Assembly (NCBI GenBank): GCA_036378435.1
Contig: DASUWK010000069.1
Coordinates: forward strand, 1 to 8,105
Length of the DNA: 8,105 nucleotides
Reading direction: 5' to 3'
From: DASUWK01 sp036378435
GTDB taxonomy: Bacteria > Chloroflexota > Dormibacteria > Dormibacterales > Dormibacteraceae
In this document: in pieces, positions 1 through 5,844 of the stretch
How positions within the stretch are numbered: the first letter of the stretch is position 1
How the letters are laid out: every line of letters begins with the position of its first letter
Made by a program: the position numbers and the translations under genes
The notes under the pieces: generated by a model
Database searches by the model: none
The model's input: only the letters and a program-made list of their open reading frames with translations
Told to the model about the DNA's origin: nothing

Positions 1-11
1 AGAATACGAAC

Positions 12-1148
12 ATGTATTTGGGGGCTAGGGGGGCGTCTGCCTCGGAGGCAGAACCCCAAGCCGAGGTCAGGCTCGACGAGGCCAGCTCGCGCCAGATGGC
101 CGAGCGCGTCATCGCCGCCTGGCAGCGGGCTCAGCAAGCCAACGCCGAGTTCAGCTCAGAGCTGCAGCGCTTCGACCTGGTCCACGGCTGTGCCGTCGAT
201 GGCTCCATCACCACCGCCGCCTGGATGCGCAGCAACCTGCACATGACCGGCAGCCAGGCAGCGCAGCAGCTGGTGGTGGCTCGTCAGCTCGAGCGGCTGC
301 CGCAAGCGGCGGCGGCCTATGAATCAGCCCAGATCTCGTACCAGCACGCGGCGGTCATCGCCGGCTGCGCCAAGAAAGTCGGGGCCGAGGTCATCGCCGA
401 GCACGAGGCCACGCTGGTCGAGTGCGCAACGCAGGTGGACCCCTACACGCTGAGTCGGGCCACCGAGCACTTAGAGCACATGGTCGATCCTGACGGTGCC
501 CTCAGCTTCTTCGAGCAGCAACACGAACGCCGAACGCTGCAGTTGCATCGAGCTCAAGACGGCATGTACACGCTGCGCGGCGTCTTCGACCGCGAGGGCG
601 GGGCCACCGTCGCCGGTGGGCTGGAAGCCTTGATGACGCCGCTGGCCGCCGACGACTGGCGGACGGCCGGTCAGCGGCGGGCGGACGCACTGGTCGAGGC
701 CTTCTCCCAGCACAGCGAAAGTCCGCAGCTGACCGTGATCACCACTCCTGGCACCCTGCGCGGGGAGCCGGGCTCGCCCGCGGGCGAGATTCGAGACCAG
801 CTCACGCTGCCCTCAGAGGTGGTCAGGAGAATCGCTTGCGACTGCCGCCTGCAGGAAGGCCACGTCTGCGCCGACGGCGTCAACGTCCACCTCAGCGACG
901 AGACCCGCATCGTGGCGCCGAAGATGAAGCGCCAGCTCGAGCTAAGGGATGGCGGCTGCCGCTTCCCCGGCTGCAGCGCCCCACCACCATGGTGCGACGC
1001 TCACCACCTCGAGCACTGGGTCAACGGCGGCAAGACCAAGCTCAGCAACCTGGTCCTGCTCTGCCGCCGCCACCACATGAAAGCCCACGAAGGCGCCTGG
1101 GCCCTCAGCTGGGCGGAGAGTGGCGAGCTGCTGGCGCAGCCGCCCTAG
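12..1148 (+). CDS. DUF222 / HNH endonuclease-family protein (13E12-repeat type), start uncertain
   Basis: Predicted nuclease-family protein of 378 residues as drawn. The N-terminal two thirds (about residues 28-240) is helical and resembles DUF222, the domain that precedes HNH modules in the actinobacterial 13E12-repeat proteins. The C-terminal HNH module is clear: CRFPGC (C316, C321), then C328 and the H331-H332 pair, H335, N346, C351 and H354-H355. The cysteines fit a structural zinc site, and the His/Asn residues fit the beta-beta-alpha-metal catalytic fold. The start is uncertain. The frame is open to the left window edge, no Shine-Dalgarno sequence precedes the ATG at 12, and the first ~28 residues are low-complexity and cross a strong hairpin (36-52). 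Met29 (base 96) is a plausible true start. The gene runs against the RHH-ClpN gene and shares its stop bases. The substrate is unknown; in the family it is mostly uncharacterised and often present in many copies. Family assignment is firm; nuclease activity is inferred. Confidence 0.85.
   Translation: MYLGARGASASEAEPQAEVRLDEASSRQMAERVIAAWQRAQQANAEFSSELQRFDLVHGCAVDGSITTAAWMRSNLHMTGSQAAQQLVVARQLERLPQAAAAYESAQISYQHAAVIAGCAKKVGAEVIAEHEATLVECATQVDPYTLSRATEHLEHMVDPDGALSFFEQQHERRTLQLHRAQDGMYTLRGVFDREGGATVAGGLEALMTPLAADDWRTAGQRRADALVEAFSQHSESPQLTVITTPGTLRGEPGSPAGEIRDQLTLPSEVVRRIACDCRLQEGHVCADGVNVHLSDETRIVAPKMKRQLELRDGGCRFPGCSAPPPWCDAHHLEHWVNGGKTKLSNLVLLCRRHHMKAHEGAWALSWAESGELLAQPP
36..52. repeat. Perfect 8-bp inverted repeat near the 5' end of the HNH frame
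   Basis: TCTGCCTC (36-43), one central G, then GAGGCAGA (45-52) form a perfect palindrome. As RNA this gives a 7-bp stem with a 3-base loop. It can be extended by four G-C pairs (GGGG at 30-33 with CCCC at 54-57) across a small internal loop. It is preceded by runs of five and six G (20-24 and 28-33). It lies in the poorly conserved first residues of the HNH frame, so it may be non-coding sequence upstream of a later start (Met29). It may be a dispersed palindromic element or a translation-control hairpin. It is not followed by a T-run, so it is not a standard terminator. Confidence 0.6.
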
Positions 1149-1702
1149 GTCAAGGCGCCGCGTACCTGCTCGGCCGTGATGTCGGCGAGCACGCCGGCGG
1201 CGGCCAGCCCCACCAAGATGTCTCCGGTGCCGGCCATCTTCTCGCCGCGCATGCGCGCCTCCTTGACGGTCAGCTGCATGACCTTCTTGACGCTGCCGGG
1301 AGCGCCGTCGCGCCCCGCTTCAGCCGCGACGCCCAGCCGGACCAGGGCACGCCCCGCCTCCGACGACGGTGCGTCGAGCGCAGCCTGCACCAGGTCGCGC
1401 GGCTTGATGTACCGGCTTCCGGATTGCCGCGCGTTCTCCTGGGCCGCAACCAGCAGCTCCCGCGCTTCGGGCGTAAAGCCGCTGAACTTGAACATGCCCG
1501 AGCCCCAAAGGCGCCTGGCCAATCCCGGCCTGTCCGCCTCCTCGCCCTGCGCGCCCCGACCGTGGTTCTCGAGCCACTCGTTGCACGCGATGGCAATCAG
1601 CGAATTCAAAGGAATGCCGAGGCGCTCGCAGGCCTCATCGAGGTTCTCGGCGAGATGAACCGATAGCCGCACGGTGGTCGTTCGAGGTGATTCATCCATC
1701 AC
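1145..1702 (-). CDS. Ribbon-helix-helix DNA-binding domain fused to Clp N-terminal repeats; putative autoregulated repressor
   Basis: 185 residues from GTG at 1702, or 184 from the adjacent ATG at 1699. Residues 8-47 form an RHH unit: beta strand TTTVRLSVHL (8-17), helix A (about 19-29), the typical turn I-P-L-N-S (30-34) and helix B ending near NH47. A Gly/Arg/Glu linker (48-70) leads to two repeats like the N-domain of ClpA/ClpC. The first starts FSGFTPEARELLVAAQENAR (73-92) and runs to about 124; the second spans about 138-184 (KKVMQLTVKEARMRG, then GDILVGL). No Walker motifs or ATPase module follow, so it is not a chaperone. RHH domains bind DNA as dimers; Clp N-domains bind substrates, adaptors and several ClpC-targeting antibiotics. 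The gene follows ruvB by 40 bases but has its own promoter and candidate operator. Inferred role: transcriptional repressor, at least of itself, whose activity or stability is tuned through the Clp system. The second repeat is more degenerate than the first. No toxin gene is adjacent, so a toxin-antitoxin antitoxin is less likely. Confidence 0.82.
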   Translation of the reverse strand: MMDESPRTTTVRLSVHLAENLDEACERLGIPLNSLIAIACNEWLENHGRGAQGEEADRPGLARRLWGSGMFKFSGFTPEARELLVAAQENARQSGSRYIKPRDLVQAALDAPSSEAGRALVRLGVAAEAGRDGAPGSVKKVMQLTVKEARMRGEKMAGTGDILVGLAAAGVLADITAEQVRGALT

Positions 1703-1706
1703 CGCG

Positions 1707-1735
1707 ATACTAATCTGACGTCAAAATGACGTCAA
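1707..1735 (-). promoter_or_regulatory. Promoter of the RHH-ClpN gene, predicted leaderless
   Basis: On the minus strand, -35 TTGACG (1735-1730) is separated by exactly 17 bases from -10 TAGTAT (1712-1707). This is 5/6 and 4/6 to the sigma-70-type consensus, with the key A2 and T6 of the -10 kept. Only four bases (CGCG) lie between the -10 and the GTG start at 1702, and the ATG at 1699 follows. A start point about 7 bases past the -10 falls at 1701-1699, on the start codons themselves. No room exists for a ribosome-binding site, so a leaderless mRNA is expected. Confidence 0.68.
1716..1734. promoter_or_regulatory. Candidate operator: two TGACGTCA palindromes 11 bp apart
   Basis: Perfect 8-bp palindromes TGACGTCA lie at 1716-1723 and 1727-1734, separated by AAA, so their centres are 11 bp (about one helical turn) apart. 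Read on the minus strand they are direct repeats of TTGACGTCA. They cover most of the -35 element and most of the spacer of the RHH-ClpN promoter, a position suited to repression. Tandem short palindromes on one helical face are a usual RHH-protein operator form. The core GACGTC also equals the core of the met box AGACGTCT bound by MetJ, itself an RHH repressor. Binding by the downstream gene's own product is an inference. Confidence 0.65.
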
Positions 1736-1742
1736 GCCCAAG

Positions 1743-2774
1743 CTACAGCAGGCGCTGCTGCGCCCCCGCCCCCGGCGGCTCCAGCCCCAAGTGCCGGTAC
1801 GCCAGCTCGGTCGCCACGCGCCCCCGCGCCGTGCGCGCGATGAAGCCCTGCTGCATCAGGAACGGCTCGTACACGTCCTCGACCGTCTCCGGCTCCTCGC
1901 TGAGGGCCGTCGCGATGGTGTCCAGCCCCACGGGACCACCGCCGAACTTCACCGCGATCGTCTCCAGCAGCTGGCGGTCGATCGGCTCCAGCCCGAGCTC
2001 GTCGACGTCCAGCATCGCCAGCGCGCGCCGCGTCACCTCGAGCGTCGCCTGACCGTCAGCCCGCACCTGCGCGTAGTCGCGCACCCGGCGTAGGAGCCTG
2101 TTGGCGATGCGCGGAGTGCCCCGGGCGCGCCGCGACAGCTCGCTGGCGGCATCGGGCTCGATCGGGATCTCCAGCAGCCGCGCCGAGCGATGGATGATCC
2201 GCTCCAGCTCGGCCTCGGTGTAGAAGTCGAGGCGGTAGACCGCGCCGAAGCGATCCCTCATCGGCGCGCTCAGCAGGCCCTGGCGCGTGGTGGCGCCGAC
2301 GCACGTGAAGCGCTGAAGCGGGATGCGCAGCGCGGTCGCACCGACGCCCTTGCCGAGGACGGTGTCGAAGACGAAGTCCTCCATCGCGGGGTAGAGCGAC
2401 TCCTCGACGACTCGCTGCAGGCGGTGGATCTCGTCGATGAACAGCACATCGCGATCGGAGAGGTTCGTGAGGATCGAGCCGAGCGCGCCGGCGTGGTCGA
2501 TAGCCGGCCCGGAGGTGACGCGAATGCTCACGCCGAGCTCGTTGGCGATGATGTTGGCGAGCGTGGTCTTGCCGAGGCCGGGCGGGCCGCAGAGCAGGAC
2601 GTGCTCAACCGGCTCCCCGCGCCGGCGGGCCGCTTCCAGGAGCACCGACAGGTTCTCCCGCACCTGCTCCTGGCCGACGTATTCGTCCAGCGTCCGCGGG
2701 CGCAGTGTGCGATCGAGGAGCTCCTCGTCCGGCTTGATCGCCGGGTCCAGCAGCCTGGTCTCGTCTTCGCTCAT
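1743..2774 (-). CDS. ruvB: Holliday junction branch migration ATPase RuvB
   Basis: 343 residues, the normal length for RuvB, the AAA+ motor that forms hexameric rings on DNA arms and, with RuvA, drives branch migration of Holliday junctions in recombination repair. The N-terminal segment RPRTLDEYVGQEQ (about 25-37) is typical. Walker A is GPPGLGKT (63-70), Walker B LFIDE (111-115), sensor 1 GATTR (160-164), the arginine-finger region PMRDRFG (171-177) and sensor 2 GTPRIANRL (219-227). A winged-helix DNA-binding domain follows (about 263-335, including the FGGGPVGLDT segment). The ATG overlaps the ruvA stop as ATGA (2774-2771), which suggests translational coupling and matched RuvA:RuvB output. 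It is the last gene of the conserved block; only 40 bases separate it from the RHH-ClpN gene. No truncation or missing motif is seen. Confidence 0.98.
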   Translation of the reverse strand: MSEDETRLLDPAIKPDEELLDRTLRPRTLDEYVGQEQVRENLSVLLEAARRRGEPVEHVLLCGPPGLGKTTLANIIANELGVSIRVTSGPAIDHAGALGSILTNLSDRDVLFIDEIHRLQRVVEESLYPAMEDFVFDTVLGKGVGATALRIPLQRFTCVGATTRQGLLSAPMRDRFGAVYRLDFYTEAELERIIHRSARLLEIPIEPDAASELSRRARGTPRIANRLLRRVRDYAQVRADGQATLEVTRRALAMLDVDELGLEPIDRQLLETIAVKFGGGPVGLDTIATALSEEPETVEDVYEPFLMQQGFIARTARGRVATELAYRHLGLEPPGAGAQQRLL

Positions 2775-3370
2775 CTGCCCAGCGCCTTGAGCGCGGTCGC
2801 CAGCGCGTCCTGCACCGACGGCGCCTCGGACCAGTCCACCGCCTCCAGACCCGTCCGCGCCTGCTGGGCGGAGAAGCCGAGTCCGCGCAGCGCCGACTCG
2901 ACCTGCTTCGGCGTCTGCCCATCGCCCGCCGCCGCAACCGCGCGCGGCAGTGTGAGCAGCGCCTCCTCGGCCTCGAGCCGAGGTTTCAAGTCGATGATCA
3001 CCTTCTGGGCCGTGCGCGGACCCACGCCCGCGGCGCGCCGGATGGGACCGACATCCTCCGCGAGGATCGCACGCTTCAGGAGGTCGAGGCTGGCCGACGA
3101 CATGATCGAGAGCCCCACCTTCGGACCCACGCCGTCCACCTGGATCAGCTGCTGGAACATCTGCAGCTCCTCGACGGAGGCGAAGCCGAAGAGCGCCAGC
3201 TGGTCCTCGCGCACGTGGGTGTGCACGTGCAGCGTCAGCTCGCTGCCCGGCGGGCCGATCCGCTCGCGGACCGCGGCCGGGATCGCCACCAGGTAACCCA
3301 CGCCGCCGGTCTCCAGGACCACCTGGTCCGACGCGGCCCGGACGACCTTGCCGCGCAGGTAACCGATCAC
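2771..3370 (-). CDS. ruvA: Holliday junction DNA-binding protein RuvA
   Basis: 199 residues, usual RuvA size. RuvA tetramers hold the four-way junction flat and recruit RuvB. Domain I (about 1-63) is the OB-fold starting MIGYLRG; it carries the acidic pin pair E55-D56 in HVREDQLALFGF, at the same numbering as in E. coli. Domain II has two helix-hairpin-helix motifs, VDGVGPKVGLSIMS (78-91) and AAGVGPRTAQKVI (113-125), which contact the DNA backbone. A flexible linker (about 131-152) leads to the RuvB-binding domain III (153-199), which contains LRGLGFS. The start codon is GTG at 3370, supported by alignment of the first residues with the family; no strong Shine-Dalgarno sequence precedes it. 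It begins 7 bases after the ruvC stop and overlaps ruvB by 4 bases. Confidence 0.98.
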   Translation of the reverse strand: MIGYLRGKVVRAASDQVVLETGGVGYLVAIPAAVRERIGPPGSELTLHVHTHVREDQLALFGFASVEELQMFQQLIQVDGVGPKVGLSIMSSASLDLLKRAILAEDVGPIRRAAGVGPRTAQKVIIDLKPRLEAEEALLTLPRAVAAAGDGQTPKQVESALRGLGFSAQQARTGLEAVDWSEAPSVQDALATALKALGR

Positions 3371-3377
3371 GAGCGGA

Positions 3378-3860
3378 TCACGTGCCGGCGACCACGCGCA
3401 GCTTGCGCGAGCGCAGGTGGCAGAGCGCTATCGCCACGGCGTCCAGGGCGTGATCGTCCGCCGGCTTGCGGAGCGCGACCTGCGCGCCGAGCATGCGCGC
3501 CATCTGCCTCTTGTCAGCGGCGCCGTAGCCCGTCACAACTGACTTCACCAGGCTCGGCTTGTACTCGGCGATGAACATCAGATGGCTCTCGAGCATCGCC
3601 AGGATGGCGCCGCGGGCCTGGGCGACGCCGACGAAGCTCGTGCGGTTGCGCCCCAGGAACAGCTCTTCCAGCGCGGCCTCTCGCACACCATGCTTGCGGA
3701 CCACCTCGTCCAGCTTCTCGACGATCTCGAGCAGGCGCGAGCCGGCGGTGAACCTCGCTTGCGTCTTGATGGTCCCGCAGTCGACCAAGCGGCCGTCGGC
3801 CGCCAGCACGGCGAAGCCCGTCGAGGCGAGCCCCGGGTCTATCCCGAGGACGAAGGACAT
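3378..3860 (-). CDS. ruvC: Crossover junction endodeoxyribonuclease RuvC
   Basis: 160 residues. RuvC is the RNase H-fold dimeric nuclease that cuts Holliday junctions symmetrically after RuvAB migration. The first acidic residue is D8 in GIDPGL, and the second is E65 in the LEELFLGRN segment. The QARGAIL motif (81-87) and the VTGYGAADKRQM segment (109-120) are typical. The C-terminal catalytic pair reads DHALDAVAIALCH: H137 and D140 take the places of the usual D-x-x-D. A histidine at this position also occurs in Thermus RuvC (H143/D146), so the enzyme should still be active. It starts with ATG, 24 bases downstream of yebC and 7 bases before ruvA, consistent with one transcript. No clear Shine-Dalgarno sequence is seen. 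Confidence 0.97.
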   Translation of the reverse strand: MSFVLGIDPGLASTGFAVLAADGRLVDCGTIKTQARFTAGSRLLEIVEKLDEVVRKHGVREAALEELFLGRNRTSFVGVAQARGAILAMLESHLMFIAEYKPSLVKSVVTGYGAADKRQMARMLGAQVALRKPADDHALDAVAIALCHLRSRKLRVVAGT

Positions 3861-3884
3861 CGCCGCGACAGGGTAGTCGGTTGC

Positions 3885-4640
3885 TTAGACGTTGGCTGAG
3901 ATCCTTTCAAGTACGTCGGCCGGGATGTCGAAATTCGCATAGACCTGCTGCACATCGTCGTCGTCCTCGAGCGCCTCCAGGAGCCGCAGGACGGCCGGGG
4001 CCTTGTCCTCCTCGACCTGCACGGTCTGCTTGGGCTGCATCGTGACCTCTGAGCTCTCGACCTTCACGCCAAGCTCCTCGACGGCGCTGCGGACGGACTC
4101 GAACTCGGCAGGCTCCGTTGTGATCTCGACGGAGCCGCCGTCGACGTGGACGTCCTCGGCGCCGGCCTCGATGGCCGCGAGGCCGATCTCCTCCGGATCT
4201 TTGCCGTCCGAATCCACCTCGACGACGCCCTTGCGGTCGAACATCCAGCCCACCGAGTTGGACTCGCCGAGGTTGCCCCCGAACTTGCTGAAGAGGTGCT
4301 TCATCGAGGCCGAGGTTCGGTTCCGGTTGTCGGTCAAGGCGTCGACCATCACCGCCACGCCGGCCGGGCCGTAGCCCTCGTAGCGAACCTCTTCGAGCTG
4401 CCCACCCGAGATCTCCCCCGTCCCCCGCTTGATCGCGTGGTCGATCCGGTCCGCGGGCATGTTCGCCTCGCGAGCCTTCTGGACGGCGAGCCGGAGCCGG
4501 AAGTTGTTCTCGGTGCTACCGCCGCCTTCCTTGGCGGCGATCTGCAGCTCGCGGCTGAGCTTGGTGAAGGCCTGGCCTCGCTTGGCGTCGACGATGGCCT
4601 TCTTGTGCTTGATGCCGGCCCATTTCGAGTGGCCTGACAT
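3885..4640 (-). CDS. yebC: YebC/PmpR-family protein (TACO1-type translation factor or regulator)
   Basis: 251 residues, typical of the three-domain YebC/TACO1 family. The hallmark N-terminus MSGHSKWAGIKHKKA is followed by AKRGQAFTKLSREL. RYEGYGPAGVAVMVDALTDN (86-105), SVGWMFDRKG (128-137) and the acidic tail motif ALEDDDDVQQVYANFDIP are all conserved. Members were first described as transcriptional regulators (PmpR, YebC). More recent work on bacterial YebC and mitochondrial TACO1 points to ribosome association and relief of stalling at proline-rich stretches. A cytosolic protein in either case. It lies 33 bases after tyrS and immediately upstream of ruvCAB, a common neighbourhood in many phyla. 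The start codon sits in the loop of a short hairpin and overlaps the stop of a six-codon frame (see the separate entry). Confidence 0.96.
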   Translation of the reverse strand: MSGHSKWAGIKHKKAIVDAKRGQAFTKLSRELQIAAKEGGGSTENNFRLRLAVQKAREANMPADRIDHAIKRGTGEISGGQLEEVRYEGYGPAGVAVMVDALTDNRNRTSASMKHLFSKFGGNLGESNSVGWMFDRKGVVEVDSDGKDPEEIGLAAIEAGAEDVHVDGGSVEITTEPAEFESVRSAVEELGVKVESSEVTMQPKQTVQVEEDKAPAVLRLLEALEDDDDVQQVYANFDIPADVLERISANV

Positions 4641-4660
4641 CAGGCGGAAGTCCCGAACAT
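4632..4660 (-). other. yebC leader: six-codon frame and start-codon hairpin
   Basis: In the tyrS-yebC gap, an ATG at 4660 opens a six-codon frame (Met-Phe-Gly-Thr-Ser-Ala). Its TGA (4642-4640) shares its A with the yebC ATG (4640-4638) as TGATG, the form of translational coupling by termination-reinitiation. Around the same point the RNA can pair GCCUG (4645-4641) with CAGGC (4636-4632), which puts the yebC AUG in the AUGU loop. The downstream arm is constrained by the conserved Ser-Gly codons; the upstream arm is not. No good Shine-Dalgarno sequence serves either frame. Both elements could be chance in GC-rich DNA. Confidence 0.3.
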
Positions 4661-4673
4661 GCTTTCGCGGATT

Positions 4674-5834
4674 TTACCCGTACTTCACGCGGACGGAACG
4701 GTGTTTACCGAACTGCAGAACCGCCCCGTCGGGGACGGTGAAGTCCGCCGCCACGGGTTCGCCGGCGACGCGGACGCCGTTGTTCTTGAAGGCGTCGCGC
4801 AGCTGTGACGAGCTCAACCCGAACGCCTCCTTCGCGGCCTCGTGGGCCGTCATCGGACGTTGGAACTCGTGCGTCTCGACCTCGGTCGGGAGCTCTTTTT
4901 TCACGAACCGGCGCTGGAACTCCTCCTCGGCGCGCCTCGCGGCGTCCTCGCCGTGGAGCCGTTCGACGAGGCGCCGGGCCGTCGCGGCTTTCGCGTCGCG
5001 CGGCGGCTGGGCGAGGGCGTTCCGCAGCTCCTCCGGCGAGAAAGAGCAGACGAGCCGGGCGTACTTCTCAGTCAGCGAGTCGGGCAAGGACATCACCTTC
5101 CCGTAGATCGACTCCGGCGCCTCCGCGATGCCGATGTAGTTGCCGAGCGACTTCGACATCTTCTGCACGCCGTCGAGCCCCTCCAGCAGCGGAAAGACCG
5201 CGATGTCCTGGGCGGGCTGGCCGTAGGCGCGCTGCACCTCGCGGCCGAACAGCAGGTTGAACAGCTGGTCGGTGCCGCCGATCTCGACGTCGGCTCGGAT
5301 CGCCACCGAGTCGTAAGCCTGGTTGAACGGGTAGAGCAGCTCATGGGCGCCGATCGACGCGCCCGACTTCAGACGCTCGGCGAAATCCTCACGCTGGAGG
5401 ACCTGCTGCAGCGTCGCCGTGCCGAGCAGGTGGAGGACGTCGGCCATCGCCATCGGCCCGAGCCACTCGGAGTTGCCGCGCACCTCGGTTCTCGCGATGT
5501 CCAGGACCAGCGACGCCTGGTCGAAGTAGGTGTGCGCGTTGGCGGCGACCTGCTCTGGGCTGAGCATCGGCCGGGTCTCGGACCGCCCGCTCGGGTCGCC
5601 GATAAGAGCGGTGAAGTCGCCGACGATGAACACCACGGTGTGGCCGTCGTCCTGGAACGCGCGAAGCACGTCGAAGAGGACGAGGTGGCCGACGTGGATG
5701 TCCGGCGCAGTGGGATCGAAGCCCGCCTTGACCCGGAGCTTCTCGCCGGCGCGAAGCCGCCGCTCCAGGTTGCCGGCGACGTGGATCTCGACGGCGCGTT
5801 CGCGCAGCCAGTCCCACAGCGGGCCCTCGATCAC
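4674..5834 (-). CDS. tyrS: Tyrosyl-tRNA synthetase
   Basis: 386 residues. Cytosolic class I aminoacyl-tRNA synthetase that charges tRNA-Tyr. The HIGH signature is HVGH (47-50), within KAGFDPTAPDIHVGH. The tyrosine-binding region is ELLYPFNQAYDS (165-176) with Y168, Q172 and D175; GGTDQ follows (186-190). The KMSKS loop is exact (225-229). The C-terminus (about 323-386) is an S4-type RNA-binding domain with LSSSQLRDAFKNNGVRVAGE. The KAGFDPTAPD...HVGH arrangement and length suggest the TyrZ-like branch of bacterial TyrRS rather than the E. coli type; this is judged from motifs only. The start codon is GTG at 5834, 10 bases after the cvpA stop and without a clear Shine-Dalgarno sequence, so coupling to the upstream gene is likely. 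No T-box-like leader can fit in the gap. Confidence 0.97.
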   Translation of the reverse strand: MIEGPLWDWLRERAVEIHVAGNLERRLRAGEKLRVKAGFDPTAPDIHVGHLVLFDVLRAFQDDGHTVVFIVGDFTALIGDPSGRSETRPMLSPEQVAANAHTYFDQASLVLDIARTEVRGNSEWLGPMAMADVLHLLGTATLQQVLQREDFAERLKSGASIGAHELLYPFNQAYDSVAIRADVEIGGTDQLFNLLFGREVQRAYGQPAQDIAVFPLLEGLDGVQKMSKSLGNYIGIAEAPESIYGKVMSLPDSLTEKYARLVCSFSPEELRNALAQPPRDAKAATARRLVERLHGEDAARRAEEEFQRRFVKKELPTEVETHEFQRPMTAHEAAKEAFGLSSSQLRDAFKNNGVRVAGEPVAADFTVPDGAVLQFGKHRSVRVKYG

Positions 5835-5844
5835 GGGCTAAAGG

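Noticed and set aside
20..48. G-quadruplex from the G-runs at 20-24 and 28-33 with later GG pairs
   Set aside because: Only two long G-runs are present; the remaining GG pairs are tied up in the stronger palindrome at 36-52.
836..1666. Plus-strand frame bridging the HNH gene and the RHH-ClpN gene
   Set aside because: It overlaps the HNH zinc motifs in another frame and the RHH-ClpN gene antisense. It is Arg/Pro/Gln-rich with no domain.
1145..1702. RHH protein as the antitoxin of a toxin-antitoxin pair
   Set aside because: No small toxin-like gene lies next to it. Its neighbours are ruvB and a DUF222-HNH gene on the opposite strand, and its C-terminus is a Clp N-domain rather than a toxin-binding tail. 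The HNH gene as partner cannot be excluded but has no support.
1746..1760. Hairpin at the 3' end of ruvB (CAGCAG, 3-base gap, CTGCTG) as an intrinsic terminator
   Set aside because: The stem is only six pairs and no T-run follows on the minus strand. It also lies within the last ruvB codons, so it does not meet the usual terminator pattern.
2190..3296. Long open frame (368 codons) on the plus strand opposite ruvB and ruvA
   Set aside because: It lies wholly antisense to two certain genes. Its product is rich in Arg, Ala and Glu with no domain, which is expected in GC-rich DNA opposite a coding frame.
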